Both the position numbers and the translations under genes were made by a program. Shown piece by piece: positions 1 through 7,534 of a stretch of 13,081 nucleotides of DNA. This DNA is from Candidatus Hermodarchaeota archaeon (GTDB lineage Archaea > Asgardarchaeota > Hermodarchaeia > Hermodarchaeales > Hermodarchaeaceae): contig JAEOSV010000286.1 in the NCBI GenBank assembly GCA_016840185.1, positions 1-13,081 of the forward strand. Reading direction: 5' to 3'. How positions within the stretch are numbered: position 1 is the stretch's first letter; each line of letters opens with the position of its first letter. The notes under the pieces were generated by a model that did not search any database, was not told where the DNA came from, and saw nothing but the letters and a program-made list of their open reading frames with translations.

Positions 1-2
1 CA

Positions 3-395
3 TTCGGGCACTCAATGGGGGCGGTGTTCAAAATGCCCCACGGCATCACAGTAGGTATGGTTCTTCCTTACTCCATTGAATATGCGATGAAGACCCATGC
101 TGATCTATATGGGGAATTCTCCCGAGCGATTGGAACCGCGAATCCAAACGATGATGACAAGGCTGCTACTCTCAAGCTTCGTGACGCCGTCTGGAAACTG
201 ATGGATGAACTGGAGTTTCCACGAAGTATGAAAGCCTATGGCATCTCCAAAGAGGACTTTGAGAAGAATTACGACGATTTAGTTCGGTTCACACTTGAAT
301 CCGCTGTGAATATCTTCAATTGTCGTGAACCCTCCAACGAAGAGATTGAACAGTTCTGGCACTACTTGTATGAGGGAAAATCCATCGATTTCTAG
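3..395 (+). CDS. Iron-containing alcohol dehydrogenase, C-terminal part (5' end outside window)
   Basis: The reading frame is open from the left edge and ends at TAG 393-395, giving the last ~130 residues of a group III (iron-containing) alcohol dehydrogenase. The first residues read FGHSMGAVFKMPHG. This matches the conserved C-terminal-domain motif in which the PHG histidine is a metal ligand and the earlier HxxGA histidine is highly conserved. The following ITVGMVLPYSIEY segment and the all-helical tail fit the family. These enzymes are cytoplasmic and interconvert alcohols and aldehydes with NAD(P)H. The gene lies 45 nt upstream of an aldehyde:ferredoxin oxidoreductase in the same direction, so the pair could link alcohol, aldehyde and carboxylate. 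Substrate and cofactor cannot be read from this fragment. The ATG at 15 is internal, not a true start. Confidence 0.9.
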   Translation, partial: FGHSMGAVFKMPHGITVGMVLPYSIEYAMKTHADLYGEFSRAIGTANPNDDDKAATLKLRDAVWKLMDELEFPRSMKAYGISKEDFEKNYDDLVRFTLESAVNIFNCREPSNEEIEQFWHYLYEGKSIDF

Positions 396-440
396 CACCA
401 CCATCACTCTCCTATTCAAAACAAATATGACTTGGTTAAA

Positions 441-2276
441 ATGGCGAAGAAGAAAGGATATGGGTTCACAGGAAAAATTCTACACGTTAACCTCTCAAAG
501 GGAACGGTGAAAGAAACCACGACACCACTTGATTGGGCAGCCCAGTTCATTGGTGGTTCTGGTCTGGCTGCAAGAATTCTTTATCCCCTTCTCTCCGAAA
601 AAACAGATCCCTTAGGACCAGATAATCCACTACTTTTGTTAGCTGGGCCGTGTGTTGGAACTGCTGTTCCCAGTGCTGGTCGAATGGCGATTTGCGCTCG
701 TTCACCACTCACCAGACTCTGGGGTGAATCCGATATCGGTGGATATTTCGGAGCTGAAATGCGCCAATCGGGATATGACGGAATTTTAATTCAAGGACGA
801 ACCGAAACACCTAGTTACCTATCGCTTCTTTATGGGAAAGCGGAACTCAAAATGGCTGAACACCTGTGGACACACACAATTTCTGAAACGCAGGAGCTTT
901 TACGAAAAGAGATTGATGAAAAACGGTTCTTTACACTTAGTATAGGTCCAGCTGGGGAAAATCTTGTCAAATATGCTAACATCATGTCCGAAGGAGGAAG
1001 AGCCGCTGGACGCATGGGTCTTGGTGCAGTGATGGGTAGCAAGAACCTGAAGGCAATAGCCACGGCTGGTGATAAACCGCTTCCTGTCGCGAACCACGAT
1101 GCCATTGTGAATCTTGCTCGAACGGCAAATAAGATTATGATGGAAGATTTCATGCCAGATTGTTATCGCATGATGGGAACTGCGACAGCTGTTGGACCGT
1201 CGCAGGAAATTGGGGCTATGCCCAACAAATACTATACCCAGGGTGAATTTCCAACGCATGATAATATCAGCGGCGCCACAATGTCAGAAACACGACTTGT
1301 GGGTTTCGATGGTTGCCATCGGTGTCCCATTCAATGTGGTCGTGTTGTCGAAGTACCTGATGGACGCTATCAAGTGCCACGGGTGAGTGGGCCTGAGTAT
1401 GAAACTCTTGGTGCTCTGGGATCAATGATGCTCATCGATGACTTGGATGCAGTGATAAAAGCCAGTCATCTGTGTGATGATCTTGGATTAGACACCATCA
1501 GTACTGGCAGTAGCATTGGATTTGCCTATTATCTTATGGACCAAGGTAAACTCACTCCAAAAGAAGTTGGAACAAAACTTGAATGGGGTGATCCCGAACC
1601 TGTTCTGTGGCTGATTCCTCAAATTGCTCATCGGGAAGGTTTTGGAGATATTCTGGCTGAGGGCACAAGGTTCATGGGTGAACAATATGAGGCAGAAGAT
1701 TTAGCCGTTCACATAAAAGGCTTGGAAGTCTCTTGCTGGGATCCCCGGGCGCTCTTTGGTATGGCGACTAGCTACGCTACAAGTCCTCGAGGCGGAACAC
1801 ATCTGGATGGAGACATGTATATGGTTCAGCAGGGACAGGTTCAAATGGAGTTAGGAATTGATGCAGATGACCCGCAGACTGATGATGGAATTGCTGAGGT
1901 TGCAGCAAAGTCTCAAAGCTGGCGACAAGTTTCCAATTCTTTGATAATTTGCCATTTCCCCTCATTCATGGTTGATGAAATTGTGCAATTCTATAATTAT
2001 GTTGTTGGTCGTGAAACAACGGCTCAAGAGTTATTACACATTGGGGATCGCATCATCACTTTGAAGAGGTTAATCAATCTGAATCTCGGGTTTTTGCCGG
2101 AGGATGATCGACTTCCTAAGCTCCTCCTACAACCGTTACCAGATGGTGGCACACGTGGAATGGTTCCGGATATCGAAAAGCAACTCAATGAATACTATGC
2201 CTACCGTGATTGGGATCGAAAAACGGGTCGTCCATCAGCCGCTGCCCTTAAAGCGGTTGGACTCGCTGATTTATAG
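441..2276 (+). CDS. aor: Aldehyde:ferredoxin oxidoreductase (tungstopterin enzyme)
   Basis: This is a 611-aa protein of the AOR family, close to the ~605 aa usual for the family. These cytoplasmic enzymes oxidise aldehydes to carboxylic acids, reducing ferredoxin at a tungsten bis-pterin centre next to a [4Fe-4S] cluster. The N-terminus (GYGFTGKILHVNLS) is the typical AOR opening. Cluster cysteines are C292, C295 and C299 (CHRCPIQC), with the fourth at C504, matching the spacing of the Pyrococcus enzyme. GPEYETLG (from about residue 318) and a first pterin-binding DxxGLD motif at D346 are intact. The second motif, normally DxxGLC, reads NSLIIC (N499-C504), so the usual aspartate is asparagine. 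Start: ATG 441 is preferred; an in-frame TTG at 432 adds three residues, and neither has a strong ribosome-binding site. It sits 45 nt after the alcohol dehydrogenase. Family call is firm; substrate (formaldehyde, acetaldehyde or other) is open. Confidence 0.95.
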   Translation: MAKKKGYGFTGKILHVNLSKGTVKETTTPLDWAAQFIGGSGLAARILYPLLSEKTDPLGPDNPLLLLAGPCVGTAVPSAGRMAICARSPLTRLWGESDIGGYFGAEMRQSGYDGILIQGRTETPSYLSLLYGKAELKMAEHLWTHTISETQELLRKEIDEKRFFTLSIGPAGENLVKYANIMSEGGRAAGRMGLGAVMGSKNLKAIATAGDKPLPVANHDAIVNLARTANKIMMEDFMPDCYRMMGTATAVGPSQEIGAMPNKYYTQGEFPTHDNISGATMSETRLVGFDGCHRCPIQCGRVVEVPDGRYQVPRVSGPEYETLGALGSMMLIDDLDAVIKASHLCDDLGLDTISTGSSIGFAYYLMDQGKLTPKEVGTKLEWGDPEPVLWLIPQIAHREGFGDILAEGTRFMGEQYEAEDLAVHIKGLEVSCWDPRALFGMATSYATSPRGGTHLDGDMYMVQQGQVQMELGIDADDPQTDDGIAEVAAKSQSWRQVSNSLIICHFPSFMVDEIVQFYNYVVGRETTAQELLHIGDRIITLKRLINLNLGFLPEDDRLPKLLLQPLPDGGTRGMVPDIEKQLNEYYAYRDWDRKTGRPSAAALKAVGLADL

Positions 2277-2314
2277 GAATAAAGGATTCTTGTGAATCTA
2301 AGTAGGATAGAACC

Positions 2315-3232
2315 ATGGAAACCCTTCGAAAACAAGAGCCCGAGTTATTCGAACTCTTAGACCGGGTTGCAACCGATCAACATAGACAATTACTCACCTC
2401 TCTCCTTGAACAGTTTAAGCCCTACGCCAAAGGGAAGCCCAATCTTCTACTCATGCCTAACGCTTACGAGCGTGTCAAGACACATTCCGAAGCTACCGTT
2501 GATCTGGAAATGCGTGGGAAAACTCCTGAACCCATTGATTTTGGGGGATTCACTCTAGTGGTTCCTCTCTCGACGAAAGACCCTTTTGATACAATATTTC
2601 TAACACGACCGTTCTCAAACAAACTCAAGCTTACAATCTTTACACAACAACCTCCAATCTTACCTTTTGCCCTGTGGTTGACCCTAAATCCGATTCATCC
2701 TGGTATAACTCCTGAAGGGTTCAATCCTGATGGCGCTTTCAACGCCTTTCGTGGCCCTGCACCGACACTCCCTACGAATATCACTAAACCTAACGATTTG
2801 ATAACAGCGTCAATACTTCTCCGTGAATCCTTGGAAACCAGGTCGTTAAACAAACGGGATGTTACAACCCTGGAACAGCTCATCCCCTTTCCCATTGAAA
2901 GAGAAGTGGGCAAACGTTTCTTTCCTCCTCTGCAAGTGGTCCGAAGTGGCATTGATGATATTCTTCGTCCTGAAAGTTTTCTTCTTCGCCTTCCCTCTGT
3001 TCCCCTCATCGTTACATATGCCGACGGGTTAAAACAAACGATGATACAGATTGAAACTGTTCCTGCTTGGCCCTCCAACTGGCGCCCCGAAACTGCATTC
3101 ACAAGTGAATCCCAACGTTATGTCACCATTGGAGAAGGAACCAACTACGACATTTTTTCACTCATGACCTTAATGCGGGACTTAGCAGAAGCAACAACTG
3201 CTGCTGAAGATATTTACTGGCCTATAGGTTAA
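2315..3232 (+). CDS. Conserved-looking hypothetical protein, 305 aa, family not recognised
   Basis: I do not recognise this protein. It starts at ATG 2315 behind an AGGAT ribosome-binding site (2304-2308), 38 nt after the AOR stop, so it probably belongs to the same transcript. It appears soluble: no signal peptide and no clear membrane helix. It has no cysteine, so an iron-sulfur or cysteine-zinc role is unlikely. The N-terminal ~35 residues are helical and charged. A middle part (roughly 70-160) is rich in proline, threonine and hydrophobic beta-like segments (GGFTLVVPLS, KLKLTIFTQQPP). Residues ~165-200 look helical, followed by more beta-like sequence. Position next to AOR may suggest an accessory or metabolic role, but that is only inference from location. 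Confidence 0.75.
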   Translation: METLRKQEPELFELLDRVATDQHRQLLTSLLEQFKPYAKGKPNLLLMPNAYERVKTHSEATVDLEMRGKTPEPIDFGGFTLVVPLSTKDPFDTIFLTRPFSNKLKLTIFTQQPPILPFALWLTLNPIHPGITPEGFNPDGAFNAFRGPAPTLPTNITKPNDLITASILLRESLETRSLNKRDVTTLEQLIPFPIEREVGKRFFPPLQVVRSGIDDILRPESFLLRLPSVPLIVTYADGLKQTMIQIETVPAWPSNWRPETAFTSESQRYVTIGEGTNYDIFSLMTLMRDLAEATTAAEDIYWPIG

Positions 3233-3256
3233 CCCAACAGGACTGTTCTACCAAAA

Positions 3257-3276
3257 GGTTTTTGCTTTGCAAAACC
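3257..3276 (+). repeat. Short inverted repeat (stem-loop) between two genes
   Basis: GGTTTTTGC and GCAAAACC flank a TTT loop, giving an eight-pair stem with one bulged T. It lies in the 73-nt gap between the 305-aa gene and the 127-aa gene. There is no T-run right after it, so a classical terminator is not evident. It could be an RNA-processing or partial-attenuation site within an operon, or chance. Confidence 0.35.
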
Positions 3277-3305
3277 GTGCGACGAATACGCTTAGGTGAA
3301 CTGAA

Positions 3306-3689
3306 GTGGTTTTTTGTCCCACCGCTCGTGGTCCGTGCAAAGGAAGAGCCAATTGCCGACTCTGGATTCGAGGTAGGATACTCTATACTGACTCAAAGCT
3401 CCTCGCTGCCCAACTAGCCCGGTGGTCACTTCACCAAACAAATTCTTCTCCAATAAAAGTTCTTACTCCCGAAATTCGTGAAAGTTTCTGGGAAGACCAG
3501 GGACTCTCCAATATTCAGCGTGAAATTCTTATTGACCGTTATCTACGAGAAAAAGTGACCGAAGTCGAACAGCTAGCACTACAATGGATTCAAAGCCCAG
3601 GCTTTCACGAAACGATTTTGGAAGAAAAACGTACCAAGGCTAAGGAATCATCTGCGCCCCATACACCACACTACAAGTCCCCTCCGTAG
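3306..3689 (+). CDS. Small protein with N-terminal three-cysteine motif, 127 aa, unknown
   Basis: I do not recognise the family. The GTG start at 3306 is supported because an in-frame stop (TGA 3297-3299) lies only two codons upstream, and AGGTGA (3294-3299) forms a well-placed ribosome-binding site. The first ~20 residues carry C4, C11 and C17 (Cx6Cx5C, within CPTARGPCKGRANCRLW). These could bind a metal or iron-sulfur cluster, with a fourth ligand from elsewhere or a partner; no other cysteine is present. The rest is soluble and helical (NIQREILIDRYLREKVTEVEQLALQ), ending in a charged, low-complexity tail. Its last 50 nt overlap the 3' end of hypD on the other strand. The tail may therefore be poorly constrained. 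Its position could mean a role tied to AOR or hydrogenase maturation, but this is speculation. Confidence 0.65.
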   Translation: MVFCPTARGPCKGRANCRLWIRGRILYTDSKLLAAQLARWSLHQTNSSPIKVLTPEIRESFWEDQGLSNIQREILIDRYLREKVTEVEQLALQWIQSPGFHETILEEKRTKAKESSAPHTPHYKSPP

Positions 3690-4761
3690 AAACCATGCAA
3701 GGACCAATCGGTTTTTCTGGTGTACATTTGTTCCCGAAGAGTGGACATTCTTCTGGTCGCATGATGCCTCGAAGCACTTCACCACATTTGCACCCAGGTG
3801 GCATTTCGAATTTCTGGGGTTCCAGTTTGATCTCGAACCGGGTTCGGACATCAAACGGCATATACTCTTCACGTAAGGCTAGACCTGATTCGGGGATTAT
3901 TCCAATGCCACGCCATCGAGAATCCACAGGTTCAAACACATGCTCGATCATTTCACGGGCGCGGACATTTCCTTCATAGGTTACTGCTCGAGTGTACTCA
4001 TTTTCTACTTCTCCGCGTCCATCAGTTACTTGTTGAAGCAGCATCACAATACCTAACAGTACATCAAGAGGTTCAAACCCAGCAATGACTTGGGGAACCT
4101 TCCATTGTTTGGAAATTTGTTCATATCCCTGCACGCCGATGATCACCGAAACATGACCAGGAAGGAGAAAACCATGTAATCCAACTTCACCCTGTTCTAG
4201 AAGAAATTCTTCGGCTGGTGGAATAAGCCGGTGACTTACCAAGACGCTGAAGTTTTTCGGGGGATCGCCCATGATTTCTGCTGCGGTTGGAGGGGTTGTG
4301 GTTTCGAAACCAATGGCGAAATGAACCACTTCCTTATCGGGGTGTTCTTTGGCTGCAATGATAGCGTCCATCATACTGTAAACGACTTGTACGTTTGCTC
4401 CTTTGCTACGTGCAGCATTCAAGGAGCCAAGGTCTCCAGCAGGGACGCGTATCATATCGCCAAAGGTAGTGAGTAATGCATTCGGTTGGTTGGCTACTGC
4501 AATTGCTAAGGCTACGTCTTCTGGCGGACAAACACACACCGGGCATCCAGGGCCAGCAATCAGCTCGACATTTTCAGGTAGAAGTTCACGTAACCCTGAA
4601 TGGGTGATGGTGTATTCATGAGTTCCACAAAGGTGCATAAATTTGAAGGTTCTGTTCTTCGCGAGTTCTTTGATTTTTTGTGATGCCTTTTGGGCAAGTT
4701 GGGGATCACGAAATCCTTTCTGCACCTCCAAGGGATCCATGTTCGCAAAACTTCCTGCCAT
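3640..4761 (-). CDS. hypD: [NiFe]-hydrogenase maturation protein HypD
   Basis: The 373-aa product is a full-length HypD. HypD is a [4Fe-4S] scaffold that, with HypC, assembles the Fe(CN)2CO group of the [NiFe]-hydrogenase active site in the cytoplasm. Diagnostic motifs are present: MHLCGTHE with C45, GPGCPVCVCP with C73 and C76, and the C-terminal cysteine-rich block with C324, C326, C339, C346, C355 and C363 (PPGCKCGEVLRG and IGPCMVSTEGTC). An extra cysteine, C78, replaces the threonine often found after the CPVCV motif. The ATG start has an excellent GGAGG site (4770-4774, minus strand) eight bases upstream. No hypA, B, C, E or F is visible beside it, so the other maturation genes must lie elsewhere. 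Its presence supports the reading of the nearby nuo-like genes as hydrogenase genes. The 3' end overlaps the converging 127-aa gene by 50 nt. Confidence 0.97.
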   Translation of the reverse strand: MAGSFANMDPLEVQKGFRDPQLAQKASQKIKELAKNRTFKFMHLCGTHEYTITHSGLRELLPENVELIAGPGCPVCVCPPEDVALAIAVANQPNALLTTFGDMIRVPAGDLGSLNAARSKGANVQVVYSMMDAIIAAKEHPDKEVVHFAIGFETTTPPTAAEIMGDPPKNFSVLVSHRLIPPAEEFLLEQGEVGLHGFLLPGHVSVIIGVQGYEQISKQWKVPQVIAGFEPLDVLLGIVMLLQQVTDGRGEVENEYTRAVTYEGNVRAREMIEHVFEPVDSRWRGIGIIPESGLALREEYMPFDVRTRFEIKLEPQKFEMPPGCKCGEVLRGIMRPEECPLFGNKCTPEKPIGPCMVSTEGTCSVVYGAQMIP

Positions 4762-4912
4762 AAGTTAATCCTCCAGATTTGGGTTCCGTTCAGATGTACA
4801 CATTCACACAAGATACCTAATACTTCTTTCGCAGTTGCATCCTTACAGAGTGTTTGAATCTCCCGAACAGCTAAAAACTCCTTCCAATTCAGTGCCAAAC
4901 AGTGATTTGACG

Positions 4913-5362
4913 ATGACCAATGAGGCCTCTGAAACTCATGAATTCGATGTGAAAATAACCTGGAAAGGTGGTAAAGAGGGAACCATAACGCTAGAAGGCA
5001 AACCCGACTTACCACTCACGTCTCCTGTCCTTTTTGACGGCAAACCCGATGCCTATTCCCCACATGACCTCTTCATGTCCGCAATCTCAGGTTGCTACAT
5101 AACCACCTTTGCGACTATGATGAAACGGATGAAAGAACCCCTCAACTCCCATCAAGTATCTGGACGTGGGATCATCCACAAGCATCCAGAAGGTGGCTGG
5201 CATTTCACAGATATCTACATCACAATGAATATTACAATCCCCAAAGACGCAACCCTTTCAAAGGTAAAACGAGCCGTGAAATTAACCGAAAAGTATTGTC
5301 AAATAACCCGCTCCCTTGCCAGTAAGGTTCATGTTGAACCAAATATTATCCAACTCGATTAG
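4913..5362 (+). CDS. OsmC/Ohr-family protein
   Basis: The 149-aa product from ATG 4913 has the OsmC fold signature and the usual length of the family. The core helix SPHDLFMSAISGCYITTF carries conserved C61, and TEKYCQITRSLA carries the second conserved cysteine, C129. OsmC and Ohr enzymes use this pair to reduce organic hydroperoxides; many archaeal members are unstudied and could act on other small molecules. The frame stays open upstream to a TTG at 4835 that would add 26 unalignable residues. ATG 4913 is preferred because the sequence just after it begins the typical first strand (HEFDVKITWKGG) and a weak GTGAT site lies at 4902-4906. The gene is divergent from hypD, with about 150 nt between starts. 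A role in protecting oxygen-sensitive enzymes nearby is plausible but not shown. Confidence 0.88.
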   Translation: MTNEASETHEFDVKITWKGGKEGTITLEGKPDLPLTSPVLFDGKPDAYSPHDLFMSAISGCYITTFATMMKRMKEPLNSHQVSGRGIIHKHPEGGWHFTDIYITMNITIPKDATLSKVKRAVKLTEKYCQITRSLASKVHVEPNIIQLD

Positions 5363-5402
5363 CGTCATATAGCCTTTACACAAAGTTAGTTCCGTCTAGC
5401 AG

Positions 5403-5411
5403 GTTTAAGTA
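5403..5411 (+). promoter_or_regulatory. Possible archaeal TATA box for the FrhB/FpoF-like gene
   Basis: GTTTAAGTA lies about 53 nt ahead of the TTG start at 5464. A similar distance is seen for candidate boxes before the nuoA-like and nuoJ-like genes, which would give leaders of roughly 25-30 nt. This is based on motif and spacing only. Confidence 0.3.
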
Positions 5412-5463
5412 GCTTGAAACCCCCTTTGGTCTGACAAGATATCTCCGACGATTGGTGATGTAA

Positions 5464-6498
5464 TTGAGCAAAGAAAAGCTTGGATTCGAGCATTTGGAAG
5501 CCAATGTGATTGAAGCTGGAAAATGCTGTAGTTGTGGTGGCTGTGAAGCCGCCTGCCCCATTGGTGCAATCGAACTTCAAAATCTTCAACCCACCCTCGT
5601 GAAGGAGTGCACGAAATGCGAATTCTGTTGGAAGGCTTGTCCACGAATGATTGATGATTACACACCTCTGTACCCACAGGTCTTTGGCGAAGATGCCCAA
5701 CGTGATCCCGCCTTGGGTGTATATCGCAAAGCCTATGCTTTACGAAATGCCGATGAGTCAATTCGGAAGCGAGCTCAAGATGGAGGGGTCGTGACGGCAA
5801 TCCTTCTTCATTTACTTGAAAACGAAACCATAGAAGGTGCAGTAATTTCAGGCGTCGATCCGGATGAACCCTGGAAACCCAAACCCCTGGTGGCTACAAC
5901 ACGTAAGGAACTCATTTCAGCAACCAAGTCCCGCTACACCCGCTCACCAAATCTGATTGCATTGAAAGAAGCTTTGAAAGAACACAAGCTGAAACAAATC
6001 GCTGTTGTGGGAACCCCATGTCATATTCAAGCCATCCAACGAATGCGACTTGCTCCACTGAAAAAAATTGACCGCACAGTCGTGATGACTATCGGTCTCT
6101 TCTGTAGTGAGACTTTCAAATTCAAAGAACTCATGGAAGATAAAATAGTCGGCGAACTCGGGGTCCCTTTAGAGAATCTACGGAAACTCGATATCAAAGG
6201 TAAGTTACTCGTTTATCCACGCGGTGCGAAAGAATCATTGAAGATATCACTGAGCGAGGCGCAGGACTGGATTGATCCAGGGTGTCATGGTTGCAAGGAC
6301 TTTGCCTCAGACTTTGCTGATATCTCTGTAGGTGGCGCAGGAACACCCGGTAAATGGTCATCAGTCCTCGCACGAAGTGAACGAGGGCAAACTGTCATTG
6401 ATGAAATGATTGCCGTAAACCTGTTCTTATATGAAGAATTAACAGAAGAAAGTCTTGACCGTTTACGCAAGATTGCAGCACCTAAAATTAATTCCTAG
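5464..6498 (+). CDS. F420H2-oxidising iron-sulfur flavoprotein, FrhB/FpoF-like
   Basis: The 344-aa product has an N-terminal two-cluster ferredoxin domain followed by a coenzyme F420 hydrogenase beta-subunit (FrhB) domain. Cluster cysteines are C21, C24, C27, C31 and C49, C52, C55, C59. The FrhB part shows AQDGGVVTAILLHLLE (104-119), GTPCHIQAIQRM (C186), IGLFCSE (C214) and DPGCHGCKDF (C274, C277). Members bind FAD and pass electrons between F420H2 and iron-sulfur clusters. The length and ferredoxin-first layout match FpoF/FqoF, the F420H2 input subunit of archaeal F420H2 dehydrogenase; FpoF can also work alone as F420H2:ferredoxin oxidoreductase. Start TTG 5464 follows directly after an in-frame TAA, with GGTGAT at 5454-5459. 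The gene lies just before mtd, which makes or uses F420H2, and close to complex-I-like genes. Other FrhB relatives cannot be excluded, so no symbol is given. Confidence 0.88.
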   Translation: MSKEKLGFEHLEANVIEAGKCCSCGGCEAACPIGAIELQNLQPTLVKECTKCEFCWKACPRMIDDYTPLYPQVFGEDAQRDPALGVYRKAYALRNADESIRKRAQDGGVVTAILLHLLENETIEGAVISGVDPDEPWKPKPLVATTRKELISATKSRYTRSPNLIALKEALKEHKLKQIAVVGTPCHIQAIQRMRLAPLKKIDRTVVMTIGLFCSETFKFKELMEDKIVGELGVPLENLRKLDIKGKLLVYPRGAKESLKISLSEAQDWIDPGCHGCKDFASDFADISVGGAGTPGKWSSVLARSERGQTVIDEMIAVNLFLYEELTEESLDRLRKIAAPKINS

Positions 6499-6612
6499 GT
6501 CTCTAATACTCTGCACATTGACGTTGCCTTGGAAAGTAAACACTTTTGTCAGTGAACCACGCCAGAAGCTCCTAGTTCTTAGTATTGATATGACTTGGAT
6601 GGTGGTTAAACA

Positions 6613-7461
6613 TTGAGTTCTTCTCCATTCCTTCTTGGTGTCCTTAAACTTGGTAATATCGGAACATCACCCTTACTTGAGCTCCTTTTTGATGAACGAG
6701 CAGAGCGTGAAAACTTCGACGTTGTATCAATTGGCTCGGGAGCTAAAATGGGTGAAGTTGAAGCTGAACGCAGCGCAAAACTGCTTATTGAACAAAAGCC
6801 ACACCTTGTGCTCATTCCTAGTCCCAATGCAGCACTCAAAGGTCCCGCCAAAGCTAGAGAGTTGATCAAAGAAGCTGGGATTCCCGTTATCCTCCTTTCC
6901 GATCTCTTACCCAAAGATCAACGTGAAGCATTAGTCGAAGCTGGTTATGGTTACATTCTCCTTCCCGCAGATGCGATGATTGGTGCCCGACGCGAATTCT
7001 TAGACCCCACTGAAATGGTTCTTTTCAATGTTGATGTGATTCGGGTCCTAGCCGCAACAGGCGCATTCCGACGAGTCCAACTAACCTTAGATGAAGTCAT
7101 TGCCAGCATTGCGGCAGGAAAAGTTCCCAAGCTTCCCGCTCTTGTTGTGAATGCCACACGTGCCGTCAGCGCTGGAAACTTCACCAATCCCTATGCTAAA
7201 GCAAAAGCTAGGGCTGCTTACGAGATGGCAGTCGCTGTCGCACCGATTAACGTCAAAGGATGCTTCAAACAAAAAGAACACGAGAAGTATATTCCCACCG
7301 TTGCCAGTGCACATGAAATAATGCGAACCGCCGCCCTCCTAGCAGATGAGGCACGCGAAATTGAAAAATTTGGTGACAGTCTCCATCGAACTCCCCACTT
7401 CAACGACGGCACCGTCGGAAAATCTTCGAAGCTGGGAACTAAACCGCAAAAACCAAAATAA
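6613..7461 (+). CDS. mtd: F420-dependent methylenetetrahydromethanopterin dehydrogenase
   Basis: The 282-aa product is a clear Mtd, near the ~276 aa usual for the family. Mtd reversibly oxidises methylene-tetrahydromethanopterin to the methenyl form with coenzyme F420 in the cytoplasm, a step of the archaeal C1 (Wood-Ljungdahl or methanogenic) pathway. Family landmarks include KLGNIGTSP near the N-terminus, IGSGAKMG, PADAMIGARREFLDP, FTNPYAKAKARAAYEMA, VKGCFKQKEHEKYIP, VASAHEIMR and the LADEAREIEK segment near the end. The TTG start at 6613 has GGTGG at 6601-6605, seven bases upstream. It follows the FrhB/FpoF-like gene by 114 nt, same strand, and converges with the nuo-like ABC operon. The Lys/Pro-rich last ~10 residues look like an unstructured tail. 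No other C1-pathway gene is visible in the window. Confidence 0.97.
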   Translation: MSSSPFLLGVLKLGNIGTSPLLELLFDERAERENFDVVSIGSGAKMGEVEAERSAKLLIEQKPHLVLIPSPNAALKGPAKARELIKEAGIPVILLSDLLPKDQREALVEAGYGYILLPADAMIGARREFLDPTEMVLFNVDVIRVLAATGAFRRVQLTLDEVIASIAAGKVPKLPALVVNATRAVSAGNFTNPYAKAKARAAYEMAVAVAPINVKGCFKQKEHEKYIPTVASAHEIMRTAALLADEAREIEKFGDSLHRTPHFNDGTVGKSSKLGTKPQKPK

Positions 7462-7472
7462 CTCACAGTTCA

Positions 7473-7518
7473 ATATTGGAGATTCCAATTTCAACTCCAT
7501 TTTGCATCAATAGTTGAA
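7473..7518. terminator. Two small hairpins in the gap between converging genes
   Basis: In the 73-nt gap between mtd and the nuoC-like gene, ATTGGA (7475-7480) pairs with TCCAAT (7484-7489). TTCAACT (7490-7496) pairs with AGTTGAA (7512-7518). Location between converging stops fits a two-way termination zone, although neither has a strong T-run. Evidence is structural only. Confidence 0.35.
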
Positions 7519-7534
7519 TGCTAGAAGGCGCCAA

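Noticed and set aside
830..1259. Two long minus-strand open frames inside the AOR gene
   Set aside because: They are antisense to a strongly conserved gene and encode low-information, Ser/Arg-rich sequences without family resemblance.
4835..4912. Upstream TTG start for the OsmC-like gene
   Set aside because: The 26 extra residues do not resemble the family and would lie over the divergent promoter region; ATG 4913 gives the normal length.
4560..5015. Minus-strand 151-codon open frame spanning the hypD start and the OsmC gene
   Set aside because: It runs out of frame through the 5' part of hypD and antisense to the OsmC-like gene. The stretch between the two starts looked slightly protein-like (LCKDATAKEVLGILCECV), but there is no properly placed start codon behind a ribosome-binding site, so I do not call a gene.
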